A stretch of 43,162 nt of DNA from an uncultured Oscillibacter sp. (GTDB lineage Bacteria > Bacillota > Clostridia > Oscillospirales > Oscillospiraceae). The stretch spans positions 1-43,162 of the forward strand of contig CAMNRF010000012.1 of the NCBI GenBank assembly GCA_946551795.1, given 5' to 3'. Within the stretch, counting starts at the first letter, position 1, and the number at the start of each line of letters is the position of its first letter. Below the pieces are notes generated by a model. That model saw only the letters and a program-made list of their open reading frames with translations, made no database searches and was not told the origin of the DNA. This document shows positions 16,347 to 24,365 of the stretch, piece after piece. The translations under genes were made by a program, and so were the position numbers.

Positions 16347-17597
16347 TCACAGCAGGATGCTCATGGGCTTCTCCAGCAGATCCCGCAGGTCCATCTGGAA
16401 CTTCGCCAACACGGCGCCGTCGATCAGGCGGTGGTCCAGCGTCACGGACAGGCGCATGACCTGCTTCTTGAAGAGCTTGCCCTCCTCGTCCATGTCCAGC
16501 TCGTCCTGGATGGCGCACACGCCCACGATGGCGGCGTCCGGCTGGTTGATGATGGGGGTGAAGGTCTCGATGCCGAACATGCCCAGATTGGACACGGTGA
16601 TGGTGGAGCCCTTGTACTCGTCGGGCAGGAGCTTGTTCTCCTTGGCCCGGGTGGCCAGATCCTTGGCGGTCCGGGCCAACTCGCTGAGGCTCATCTTGTC
16701 GGCGTCCCGGATCACGGGGACGATGAGGCCCGTGTCCAGGGCCACGGCCATGCCGATGTTCACATGGGCGCGGTGGATGACCTGGTCCCCGTCGTAGCTG
16801 ACCAGGATCTCGGGATGGGTCTTCAGGCACTTGGCCACGGCCTTCAGGACCAGGTCGTTGACGGAGTACTTCTCGCCGGTCTCGGCCAGGAGCGTCTTGC
16901 GGAACTTCATCAGCGCGGTGACGTCCACCTTGATGTTCTGGGTCACCGGGGGGATCTCCGTGTGGGACTGGAGCATCCGCTGGGCGACGACCTTGCGCAT
17001 ACCGGTGAGCTTCTCCACCGTGTCGCCCTCCATCAGCTCCAGGCCGCCGGCCTTGGCGGCGGGGGCGGGGGCGGAAGCAGGAGCGGCAGCCGCGGGGGCG
17101 GGGGCGTTCTTCTGGGCCTCGGCGGCGGCCAGAATGTCCTTGAGGACAATGCGGCCGGAGGGGCCGGTACCGGCGATGCCGGCGTAGTTCACACCCAGCT
17201 TGGCCGCGGTCTTCCGGGCCAGGGGGGAGATGCGGACCCGGGCGCCGTTCGCGGCGGCCACAGGGGCGGCCGCCGCGGCGGGGGCAGCCGCGGGAGCGGC
17301 CTCAGCCGCAGGGGCCGCGGGAGCGGCGGCGGGGGCGGACGCGCTGCCCACGGCCTCTCCGGGCTGGCCGATGTAGGCCAGAAGGCCCTTGACGGGGACG
17401 TCCTCCCCCTCCTGGGCCACAATCTTCAACAGCACGCCGTCGTGCTCGCTGGCCACCTCGTTGGTGAGCTTGTCGGTGGTGATCTCCAGAATCACGTCGC
17501 CGGCCTTGACCGTATCGCCCTCGTGCTTGATCCACTGGGAGACGGTGCCCTCCTCCATGGTCAGGCCCAGCTGGGGCATCAGTACTTCAAAAGCCAT
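16347..17597 (-). CDS. 2-oxoacid/acetoin dehydrogenase E2 (first complex)
   Basis: Dihydrolipoyl acyltransferase core of complex A. 416 residues: one lipoyl domain (1-84, K43 in TTDKLTNE), an Ala/Pro linker, the E3-binding domain (about 125-165, VRISPLARKTAAKLG then GTGPSGRI), a second Ala/Pro linker and the catalytic domain with DHRLIDG (388-394, active-site H389). It starts 12 bases after the E1 beta stop with GGAGGGTGA as ribosome site and is followed 15 bases later by E3. The lipoyl domain is nearly the same as that of the E3, pointing to domain duplication inside the operon. Acetoin versus pyruvate specificity cannot be settled from sequence alone. Confidence 0.93.
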   Translation of the reverse strand: MAFEVLMPQLGLTMEEGTVSQWIKHEGDTVKAGDVILEITTDKLTNEVASEHDGVLLKIVAQEGEDVPVKGLLAYIGQPGEAVGSASAPAAAPAAPAAEAAPAAAPAAAAAPVAAANGARVRISPLARKTAAKLGVNYAGIAGTGPSGRIVLKDILAAAEAQKNAPAPAAAAPASAPAPAAKAGGLELMEGDTVEKLTGMRKVVAQRMLQSHTEIPPVTQNIKVDVTALMKFRKTLLAETGEKYSVNDLVLKAVAKCLKTHPEILVSYDGDQVIHRAHVNIGMAVALDTGLIVPVIRDADKMSLSELARTAKDLATRAKENKLLPDEYKGSTITVSNLGMFGIETFTPIINQPDAAIVGVCAIQDELDMDEEGKLFKKQVMRLSVTLDHRLIDGAVLAKFQMDLRDLLEKPMSILL

Positions 17598-17609
17598 GAT
17601 TCACCCTCC

Positions 17610-18590
17610 TCACTTGTTCAGCACGCGCTTGACGGCCTTGACGATGTCATCGGGATGGGGGAAGTTCTGATCCTCCAGCACGGGGCTGAACGGGGAGACG
17701 ATGTTCAATCCGCACAGGCGCTCCACGGGGGCGTCCAGCTCGTCGAACAGCTCTTCGGAGATCTCGGCAGAGACCTCGCTGGCGTAGCTGCCCCGCTTGA
17801 CCTCCTCGGAGACAATCAGGACGTTGTGGGTCTTGGACACGGACGCCTTGATGGCCTCCCAGTCGATGGGGACCAACGTCCGCAGGTCCAGCACCTCCAC
17901 GTCGATGCCCTCCCCGGCCAGCTTCTCGGCGGCCTCCATGGAAAAGTTCACCTCGCGGCTCCAGGTGATGATCGTCAGGTCCCTGCCCTCCTTCTTCACG
18001 CTGGCCTTGCCGATGGGCACCAGGTAGTCCTCGTCCTCGGGGATCTCCTCCTTGCGGGCGTAGAGCAGCTTGTGCTCAAATACCACCACGGGGTCCGGGT
18101 CCCGGATGGCGGACTTGATAAGGCCCTTGGCGTCGGCGGCGGAGCAGGGGGCCACGACCTTCAGGCCCGGGAAGTGGCAGATCATGCCCTCCAGGGACTG
18201 GGAGTGCTGGCCGGCGTTGCGGCGGCCGGAGCCCATGGGCATCCGCAGCACCAGGGGGATGGAGCACTGGCCGCCGGACATGTACTTGAGCTTGGCGGCC
18301 TGGTTCAGCAGGGGGTCGGCGCACTCGGTCACAAAGTCGTCGTACATCAGCTCCACCACGGGGTGCATGCCCCGCATGGCGGCGCCCACGGCCATGCCCA
18401 TGAAGCCCTCCTCGGAAATGGGGGTGTCGATGACACGGTTGGGACCGAACTCCTCCAAAAAGCCGGTGGTGATGGCGAACACGTTGCCCATGACGGCCAT
18501 GTCCTCGCCCATGATGAACATCTTGTCATCCCGGCGCATCTCTTCCAGCAGGCCCTCGCGAATGGCCTTGCTCACACTGATCTTCTTCAT
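17610..18590 (-). CDS. 2-oxoacid/acetoin dehydrogenase E1 beta (first complex)
   Basis: Beta subunit of the ThDP-dependent E1 of complex A. 326 residues. Recognisable blocks: GEDMAVMGNVF, DTPISEEGFMG with the activating glutamate, SGRRNAGQHSQS and LRTLVPIDWEAI. ATG 18590 forms ATGA with the E1 alpha stop (18587-18590), so translation is coupled. The frame also opens at a GTG at 18602, but that codon lies on top of the AAAGG ribosome site. The GRRNAGQHSQSLE stretch is of the kind found in acetoin/pyruvate E1 beta chains near the subunit interface. Co-operates with E1 alpha (18587-19591), E2 and E3. Confidence 0.93.
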   Translation of the reverse strand: MKKISVSKAIREGLLEEMRRDDKMFIMGEDMAVMGNVFAITTGFLEEFGPNRVIDTPISEEGFMGMAVGAAMRGMHPVVELMYDDFVTECADPLLNQAAKLKYMSGGQCSIPLVLRMPMGSGRRNAGQHSQSLEGMICHFPGLKVVAPCSAADAKGLIKSAIRDPDPVVVFEHKLLYARKEEIPEDEDYLVPIGKASVKKEGRDLTIITWSREVNFSMEAAEKLAGEGIDVEVLDLRTLVPIDWEAIKASVSKTHNVLIVSEEVKRGSYASEVSAEISEELFDELDAPVERLCGLNIVSPFSPVLEDQNFPHPDDIVKAVKRVLNK

Positions 18591-19591
18591 CTCGCCACAC
18601 ACCTTTCGTTGTCCGCAGTATACATGTCGTCGGTGACTTCCGCAGGATCGGGATACGGGGACTCGTCGGCGAACTTCACGGCCTCGTCCATCTCCTGCTG
18701 AGCGGCCTGCTTGATCTCCTCCAGCTCCGCGTCGGTGACGCCCAGGGCGCTCAGACGCTTACCCATCTTCTCGATGCAGTCGTTTGCCAGGGCATTCTCC
18801 ATGTACTCCTTGGGGCGGTAGACGGCGGGGTCGCCGCAGTAGTGGCCCTGATAGCGGTACACCTTGGCCTCCACCACGTAGGGGCCCTTGCCGCTGCGGG
18901 CATGGTCCAGGGCGGTCTTCATGGCCTCGTAGACGGCGGTGGCGTCGGAGCCGTCCACCACGGCGAAGGGCACGTCATAGGCGGCGGCCCGGGTGGCCAG
19001 GTCCGGAGTGTTGGTGACCCGGTGAATCTCGGTGGATACGCCGTAGCAGTTGTTCTCAATGAACCAAACCACCGGCAGCTTCCAGGTGGCGGCCATGTTC
19101 AGGGACTCGTGGAAGGAGCCCTCGTTGGTGGAGCTGTCGCCAAAGCACCCCACAGTGACGCTCTTGTCCCCCATGATCTTGGAGGCCAGGGCGCTGCCGG
19201 CGGAGATCAGCTGGCCCGCGCCCACGATGCCATTGGCGCCCAGGTGGTTGGCCTTCTTCATGTCGGCGATGTGCATGGAGCCGCCCTTGCCCTTGCAGTA
19301 GCCGGTCTTCTTGCCGAAGAGCTCCGCCATGCAGAGCTTGGGGTCCATGCCCCGGGCGACGGCATGGCCGTGGCCCCGGTGGGTGGAGGTGAAGTAGTCC
19401 TCCGGCTGAATGGCGGCAAAGGCGCCGGCCGCGGCCGCCTCCTGGCCGATGCTCAGGTGGATGTTGCCCGCCAGCATGCCCTTGGTGAAGCACTCGGCGG
19501 CGTGTTCCTCAAATGCCCGGACCCGTACCATGGTGCGGTAGAGGTCCATCAGCATCTCCTTGGAGTATTTCTCTCCAGCATTCTTTTTCAT
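18587..19591 (-). CDS. 2-oxoacid/acetoin dehydrogenase E1 alpha (first complex)
   Basis: Alpha subunit of the complex A E1, 334 residues, the size of AcoA. It carries the family blocks THRGHGHAVARG, GKGGSMHIAD and LGANGIVGAG seen in acetoin-dehydrogenase-type E1 alpha chains. The ThDP motif reads GDSSTNEG...ENN: the usual GDG has serine at its third place, while the Mg-binding Asp and Asn are kept. The start is uncertain: ATG 19591 (MKKNAG) has AAAGG 16 bases away, and a TTG at 19597 would be better spaced. First gene of the complex; the PPC-domain gene ends about 90 bases upstream. Confidence 0.9.
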   Translation of the reverse strand: MKKNAGEKYSKEMLMDLYRTMVRVRAFEEHAAECFTKGMLAGNIHLSIGQEAAAAGAFAAIQPEDYFTSTHRGHGHAVARGMDPKLCMAELFGKKTGYCKGKGGSMHIADMKKANHLGANGIVGAGQLISAGSALASKIMGDKSVTVGCFGDSSTNEGSFHESLNMAATWKLPVVWFIENNCYGVSTEIHRVTNTPDLATRAAAYDVPFAVVDGSDATAVYEAMKTALDHARSGKGPYVVEAKVYRYQGHYCGDPAVYRPKEYMENALANDCIEKMGKRLSALGVTDAELEEIKQAAQQEMDEAVKFADESPYPDPAEVTDDMYTADNERCVAR

Positions 19592-19684
19592 TGCCAATGT
19601 TTTCACGCCTTTCCTAAAATATATCTTGTCCCCGGGCCGCTCCGGGGCGGGGCAGTCCATGGGGCGGGATGTCATATTAACCGC

Positions 19685-20170
19685 TTACAGCTGCTGGGGG
19701 GAGAGCAGGGGCACCTCCAGCTCCGGGTCCATCTTCCGGCGCATATCCACGCCCTCGATCTCCGCGATCACCGCGTCGGTGGTCAGCAGCACCTTGGTGC
19801 CCTCCACCAGATGGCCGCCGTAGGCCTTGCCGTCCTGGTCGGCCAGGTCCACATGAACGTGGAGGTTCGTGGCGCCGCTGTCGTCATGGCAGATGATGCC
19901 GCTGGCGCTGGTGAGCTCGATGGGTCCCTCCAGCTGGAGGGGGTCGCCGTAGCCGTACCTGGCCCGCTTCTCCGCGATCTCGATGGGGTCGCAGAACCGC
20001 ACATGGGCCAGGCTGCCGATGGCGCTGATGATCACGCCGTTGTTGATGCCCGCCTGCTCGCAGGCCGCCTGCAAACCCAGCAGGACGTCCGTGCCAGGCT
20101 TCAGCCGCAGTACCACGACCCGTCCGAGCTTGCCCTCAGCCATCTGAATATTATTGTATTTATTGTCCAT
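19685..20170 (-). CDS. PPC (DUF296) domain protein
   Basis: Stand-alone plants-and-prokaryotes-conserved domain, 161 residues. In plants the domain sits in AT-hook nuclear proteins; in bacteria its function is poorly known. The fold signature is clear: AIGSLAHV (about 50-57), LEGPIELTSASGII (80-93), then LHVHVDLADQDGKAYGGHL with H104, H106 and H120. These histidines, perhaps with H95, are placed like the metal-site histidines described for the family (recall, not checked). There is no AT-hook, so DNA binding is not indicated. ATG 20170 follows GGAGGG. It sits between the TRAP transporter and dehydrogenase operons on the same strand, which suggests a metabolic or ligand-sensing role for the imported carboxylate (inference). 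Confidence 0.87.
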   Translation of the reverse strand: MDNKYNNIQMAEGKLGRVVVLRLKPGTDVLLGLQAACEQAGINNGVIISAIGSLAHVRFCDPIEIAEKRARYGYGDPLQLEGPIELTSASGIICHDDSGATNLHVHVDLADQDGKAYGGHLVEGTKVLLTTDAVIAEIEGVDMRRKMDPELEVPLLSPQQL

Positions 20171-20227
20171 ATTTTGCCCTCCATTTTTGTTTTAACTGCA
20201 CAAATTCTCGGGAAATTTGGGCATGAG

Positions 20228-20261
20228 GAAAGCACGCGGCGCTTTGCCGCCACGTGCTTTC
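20228..20261. other. Hairpin in the DctP-PPC gap
   Basis: 9-bp outer stem (20228-20236 with 20253-20261) extended by a GC-rich inner stem. No T run follows on the minus strand, so it may be a processing or weak termination site between dctP and the PPC gene. I found no convincing promoter in the 178-base gap (20171-20348), so the PPC gene may be expressed by readthrough. Confidence 0.45.
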
Positions 20262-20348
20262 TCTCTAACGCAACCTTAAAACGAGTCGTTTGTCAGGGGG
20301 AACGCACTCCGGTGGGAGCGTCATTCTCAAATTCGAAATCCCCTTAAA

Positions 20349-21416
20349 TTATTTCGTGAACGCGTCGATCAGGTCCTGGCCGATCATCTCGACGAACTTG
20401 GGATCGGTGTAGATGCCGGCGGCGGCCTGACGGAACTCCTCGGCGGCCTCGGGGGTCAGCTCGGTGACGGTGACGCCCGCGTCCTTCCAGGCGGCCAGCA
20501 CTTCCTGGTCGCCCTGGCGCTCCAGAACACGCTGATTCTGGGCAGCCTTCAGGCCGCACTCGTCAACGATCTTCTGCAGCTCGGGGTCCAGAGAGTCGTA
20601 CAGCTCGCCGTTCATGGTGAAGAAGATGCAGTCGTACACGCCGGTCCAGTAGGTGACGTACTTCTGAACCTCCTGGATGGAGGCGCCGTTGGCGGTGGGC
20701 AGGGGGTTCTCCTGGCCGTCGTAGGTGCCGGTCTGCAGGCCGGTGTAGACCTCGGACCAGTTGGCGTTGGTGTAGTTGGCGCCCCAGGCGGCGTACTCGG
20801 CGTTCAGCAGCTCAGAACCGGCCACGCGGAGCTTCAGGCCCTGCATATCCTTCACGGACTCGATGGGCTTGACGCTGTTGGTGGGATGACGGAAGCCGTT
20901 CTCGGCAATGCCCAGCAGGTGCAGGCCCATGCTCTCCACGACGTCGCCCACGGCCTTGCCGGCGTCGCCGTCCAGCTTGGCGTCAACGTCGTCGAAGGAG
21001 TCAAACAGGAAGGGCAGGGAGACCACGTTCAGGCGGGAGTCAAAGTTGGAGTAGATGATGTTGGAGTGGGCGGAGAGCTCGATGGTGCCGTCCATGACGC
21101 CCTGGATGCCCTCGGTCTGGTTGCCGGAGGTCAGCTGGTCGGCGGCATAGACCTCCACGGTGACGGCGCCGCCGGTGGCGTCGCTGACCATCTGGCCGAA
21201 GTCGCGGCCCATGTCGGCCCAGCAGGTGTTCTCCGTGGCGGAGCAGGTGTACTTCCAGGTCTGCTTCTCAAACTGAGGAGCGGCGTCGCCGCCGTCGGTG
21301 GAGGCGGGCGGGGTGTCGTTGTTGGCGGGGGCGCTGGCGCCGCCGTCATTGCCGCCGCAGGCGGCCAGGGACAGGCACATGGCAAGCGTCATGAGCAGTG
21401 CAAGAAACTTTTTCAT
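20349..21416 (-). CDS. dctP: TRAP transporter solute-binding lipoprotein (DctP family)
   Basis: Extracytoplasmic binding protein that captures a carboxylate and hands it to the DctQM permease. 355 residues. Signal peptide with lipobox LAAC; C20 would be lipidated, anchoring the protein to the outside of the membrane. A Gly/Pro/Ala-rich tether follows (about 21-48). The conserved arginine that pairs with a substrate carboxylate is R197 in LKLRVAG; the GQENP motif (234-238) is also typical. ATG 21416 follows AAGGAGG. Third gene of dctQ-dctM-dctP, 63 bases after dctM. Known substrates of the family include C4-dicarboxylates, 2-oxoacids and sugar acids; which one applies here is not visible. Confidence 0.95.
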   Translation of the reverse strand: MKKFLALLMTLAMCLSLAACGGNDGGASAPANNDTPPASTDGGDAAPQFEKQTWKYTCSATENTCWADMGRDFGQMVSDATGGAVTVEVYAADQLTSGNQTEGIQGVMDGTIELSAHSNIIYSNFDSRLNVVSLPFLFDSFDDVDAKLDGDAGKAVGDVVESMGLHLLGIAENGFRHPTNSVKPIESVKDMQGLKLRVAGSELLNAEYAAWGANYTNANWSEVYTGLQTGTYDGQENPLPTANGASIQEVQKYVTYWTGVYDCIFFTMNGELYDSLDPELQKIVDECGLKAAQNQRVLERQGDQEVLAAWKDAGVTVTELTPEAAEEFRQAAAGIYTDPKFVEMIGQDLIDAFTK

Positions 21417-21479
21417 TGGTTTTCCTCCTTAAAAATTACAGTTGCGTTTATCTGATGTCACTTCCGTGACGGCAGATCA

Positions 21480-22787
21480 TTATGCGCCCTTCAGGAACAC
21501 GGTGGAGAAGAAGGGGATGTAGGTCACCAGCAGCAGCGCCACGACGCAGGCGATGATCATGGGCCACACGGCCTTGGACATGGTCTCGATGGTGACCCTC
21601 GTCTTGTCCTTGAGATTCTGGAGCTTGTCGCTGACGCCGATGGCCACGAACAGGTTCACGCCCACAGGCGGGGTCACCTGGCCGATGGCCAGGTTCACGG
21701 TGGCGATGACGCCGAAGTGGACCAGGTCAATGCCCAGCTGCTGGGCCACGGGGTACATGATGGGAATGAAGATGTACATGGCGGAGTTGGCGTCCACGAA
21801 GCAGCCGGCGATCAGGAAGATGATGTTGATGATGATCAGGAAGACGTACTTGTTGCCGGCCACCGTCAGCAGCAGGCCCTGGGCGGCCTTGGAGATGCCG
21901 TGGACGGTGCAGATGTAGGAGAACAGCGAGGCGGCGCCGATGATCAGCATGATGCCGCCGGTGGTCTTGCTGGAGTCCACCAGCAGGTCAAAGAGGTCCT
22001 TGACCTTGACCTCGCGGTAGATGAACAGGCCCACAATCAGGCCGTACACCACGGAGACGGCGGCGGCCTCGGTGGGGGTGAAAATGCCGCCGTAGATGCC
22101 GCCCAGGATGATGACGGGCATCAAGAAGCCCCAGAAGGCGGTGCGGAAGGACTTCCACCGCTCGCCCCAGGTGGCCTTCTCCCGGGAGGCGGGCAGGCCC
22201 TTGCGCCGGACCTCGATCATGATGATGATGACCAGGGCCAGGCCCATCATGATGCCGGGAAGGATGCCGCCCATGAACATGTCGCCCACAGACACGCCGG
22301 TGATGGAGGCGTAGACCACGAAGGCAATGGAGGGCGGAATGACGATGGCGATGGACGAGGCCGTTGCCATCATGGCCGAGGAGAAGGCGGCGGAGAAGCC
22401 GCCGCGGTTGATCATGGCGGGGATCAGGATGATGCCCAGAGCCGCCACCGTGGCGGGACCGGAGCCGGAGATGGCGCCGAAGAAGCAGGCCACCACCACG
22501 CAGACGATGGCGATACCGCCCCGCCGGTGGCCGATGCAGTCGTCAATGAACTGGACCAGCCGGGTGGAGATGCCGGCCTTTGCCATGATGTTGCCGGACA
22601 GCACGAAGAACGGGATGGCCAGCAGCAGGAATTTCGCCATGCTGCTGTACACGTTGGTGGGCACGATGGACAGCTTGTCGCCGGAGAAGAGCATGGCGAA
22701 GATGGAGCTCATGCCCAGGCTCACGCAGATGGGGATGTTCAAAAACAGCATCACGAAGAAGCTGCCGAACAGGATCAGGTTAATCAT
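21480..22787 (-). CDS. dctM: TRAP transporter large permease (DctM family)
   Basis: Main membrane subunit of the Na+-driven TRAP transporter, 435 residues with about 12 hydrophobic helices. Family landmarks: IPFFVLSGNIMAKAGIS, FFGAISGSGPATVAALG (the conserved SGSGxATVAA hairpin) and ITGVSVGDMFMGGILPG; the second half repeats this pattern, ending in QVTPPVGVNLFV. Its start overlaps the dctQ end by 8 bases, showing tight coupling. Works with DctP and DctQ. Confidence 0.96.
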   Translation of the reverse strand: MINLILFGSFFVMLFLNIPICVSLGMSSIFAMLFSGDKLSIVPTNVYSSMAKFLLLAIPFFVLSGNIMAKAGISTRLVQFIDDCIGHRRGGIAIVCVVVACFFGAISGSGPATVAALGIILIPAMINRGGFSAAFSSAMMATASSIAIVIPPSIAFVVYASITGVSVGDMFMGGILPGIMMGLALVIIIMIEVRRKGLPASREKATWGERWKSFRTAFWGFLMPVIILGGIYGGIFTPTEAAAVSVVYGLIVGLFIYREVKVKDLFDLLVDSSKTTGGIMLIIGAASLFSYICTVHGISKAAQGLLLTVAGNKYVFLIIINIIFLIAGCFVDANSAMYIFIPIMYPVAQQLGIDLVHFGVIATVNLAIGQVTPPVGVNLFVAIGVSDKLQNLKDKTRVTIETMSKAVWPMIIACVVALLLVTYIPFFSTVFLKGA

Positions 22788-23292
22788 CCTGTGCCTCCTC
22801 TCCCGCGGTCAGCCCGCCGCCGAACACGTTGTCGATAAAGAACTCAATGGTGTGCAGCACCAGAAAGATGGCGCCGATGGGCAGGAAAATGGTGAACACC
22901 CACTCCGGCCACTGCAGGGAGGAGGTGTGCTTGCCGGTGCCCATCTGATTGATGACCTTGTCAAATCCGGTCTTGATCAGCACGCCCCAGAAGACCAGAT
23001 TGAATACGGTGATGATGGTGACAAAGACTTTCTTCGCGCCGATATGCAGCCGGTCATAGATCAGAGACAGGCTGATGAGGCTGCCCTCCTGGGCGGCCAG
23101 GGCGCAGCCCAGCATGATCAGCAGGACGAACAGGTTGATAACCAGCTCCTCCGACCAGGCGAACTGACTGCTGGTCAGCTTGCGGACCACCACGTTGGCG
23201 AAGGTGATCACCGTCACGAGCACCAGCACCGCGCTGAGAACAACCTTCTCAACGGCGGCAATGACGCTCATGATCTTTTTGTAGAGTTTCAT
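22780..23292 (-). CDS. dctQ: TRAP transporter small permease (DctQ family)
   Basis: Four-helix small membrane subunit of the TRAP transporter, 170 residues, the normal size. The central block FAWSEELVINLFVLLIMLGCALA contains the conserved WxEE motif of DctQ. It is the first gene of the transporter operon; ATG 23292 follows a GGAAGGGAA site. A TATAAA at about -15 from the start has no matching -35, so the promoter is not identified. The operon reads away from the MBL-fold gene on the other strand. Confidence 0.93.
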   Translation of the reverse strand: MKLYKKIMSVIAAVEKVVLSAVLVLVTVITFANVVVRKLTSSQFAWSEELVINLFVLLIMLGCALAAQEGSLISLSLIYDRLHIGAKKVFVTIITVFNLVFWGVLIKTGFDKVINQMGTGKHTSSLQWPEWVFTIFLPIGAIFLVLHTIEFFIDNVFGGGLTAGEEAQDD

Positions 23293-23599
23293 TGAACCAT
23301 TCCCTTCCTTTATACTGCGGTCAGCGCCGCCGCGCTCCGGGTCCTACACCTCCCGCCCGCTTCCCGCGGGACCGCTCCACAGAAACAGATGTCTCCGCTT
23401 GTGGACTTCTCTCTTCGGGGGCCTCCCCCCTGGTGGCTTTTCACAGACGCGGCAGCCGCCGCCCCGTGATTTTCTCCGCTTCCGACGAAAATGCGCGCTT
23501 CCGCGATCCTGCCATTTTCCTTTTCGGAAAACCATACTATAATGATCCCATTCCCCCGGCCTCCGGCCCCGCCGGACGCCGCTGAAACGGAGGCTCTCT
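23293..23599. other. Divergent intergenic region between dctQ and the MBL-fold gene
   Basis: 307 bases without a gene. It must hold the promoters of the leftward TRAP operon and the rightward MBL gene. The only good hexamer is TATAAT at 23538-23543 on the plus strand, 57 bases before the MBL start, without a clear -35. A TGGCAG on the minus strand lacks a proper -12 element, so I do not call a sigma-54 site. Confidence 0.5.
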
Positions 23600-24319
23600 A
23601 TGTCTTGCTGTCAAGTGACTCTCAGCGCCAACGCCGGCGTGGCCCTGTCCTTCGGAGGGCTCCGCATCTGGGTGGACGCCCTCCATGACGAGAAGGTCCC
23701 GGGCTTTTCCACCGTCACGCCGGCGCTCTGGGCCGCCATGCGGGCCCATCCGGCCTTTGCCGCGCCGGACCTGCTGTTCTTCACCCACTGCCATCCGGAC
23801 CATTTCTCCCGGAGGCTGGCCCGGGAGGCGCTGGACCTCTGGCCCCAGGCCAGGATCGTCCTGCCGGAGGACCGCTTTCCGGGGCAGGCCCTGCTCTCCG
23901 GCCGGCGGGAGCGGGTGCGGCTGCCGGGTCTGACGCTGGATTTCATCCGCCTCACCCACGAGGGGCCCCGCTACGCGGACAAGCCCCACTACGGCTGTAT
24001 CCTGGAGTCCCGGGGCTTCCGGGTCCTCGTCACCGGGGACTGCAGGCTCTGCGCCCCGGAGCTGGCGGAATTCCTGCGGGAGGACGGCCCCGTGGATCTG
24101 GCCATTCTGGACTTCCCCTGGCTGACGCTGCCCCGGGGGCGGGACTTCGTCCAGGAGCACATCCGGCCCAGGACACTGCTGGTGTGCCATCTCCCCTTTT
24201 CGGAGGATGACATCTACGGCTACCGGGCCGCCGCCCTCAAGTCCGCGCCGCTGCTGGAGGGCGTGGACGTCCGGCTCCTGTCGGAGCCCCTTCAGCAGGA
24301 GGTCCTGGAGGACGCATAA
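23600..24319 (+). CDS. MBL-fold metallo-hydrolase (UlaG-like)
   Basis: Metallo-beta-lactamase-fold protein, 239 residues. The zinc motif is H63-x-H65-x-D67-H68 (THCHPDH); VTGDCR further on supplies the bridging aspartate, and VCHLPF near the end has the last histidine. The pattern resembles the UlaG/YtnP branch that hydrolyses lactones or phosphoesters. The ATG at 23600 follows CGGAGG. It is monocistronic, facing away from the TRAP operon and toward lplA. Being next to the carboxylate transporter is suggestive, but the substrate is unknown. Confidence 0.88.
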   Translation: MSCCQVTLSANAGVALSFGGLRIWVDALHDEKVPGFSTVTPALWAAMRAHPAFAAPDLLFFTHCHPDHFSRRLAREALDLWPQARIVLPEDRFPGQALLSGRRERVRLPGLTLDFIRLTHEGPRYADKPHYGCILESRGFRVLVTGDCRLCAPELAEFLREDGPVDLAILDFPWLTLPRGRDFVQEHIRPRTLLVCHLPFSEDDIYGYRAAALKSAPLLEGVDVRLLSEPLQQEVLEDA

Positions 24320-24365
24320 AATGCGTCCTCCCTCTTTTTGCCTGTACGGCAAAAAGCTGCCCTAT

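Noticed and set aside
14613-18701. 1,362-codon open frame on the plus strand
   Set aside because: Antisense to E3, E2 and E1 beta, which have clear catalytic motifs; a GC-bias artefact.
23490-23530. TGGCAG on the minus strand near the TRAP operon
   Set aside because: Has the -24 GG but no GC at the -12 position; not a sigma-54 promoter.
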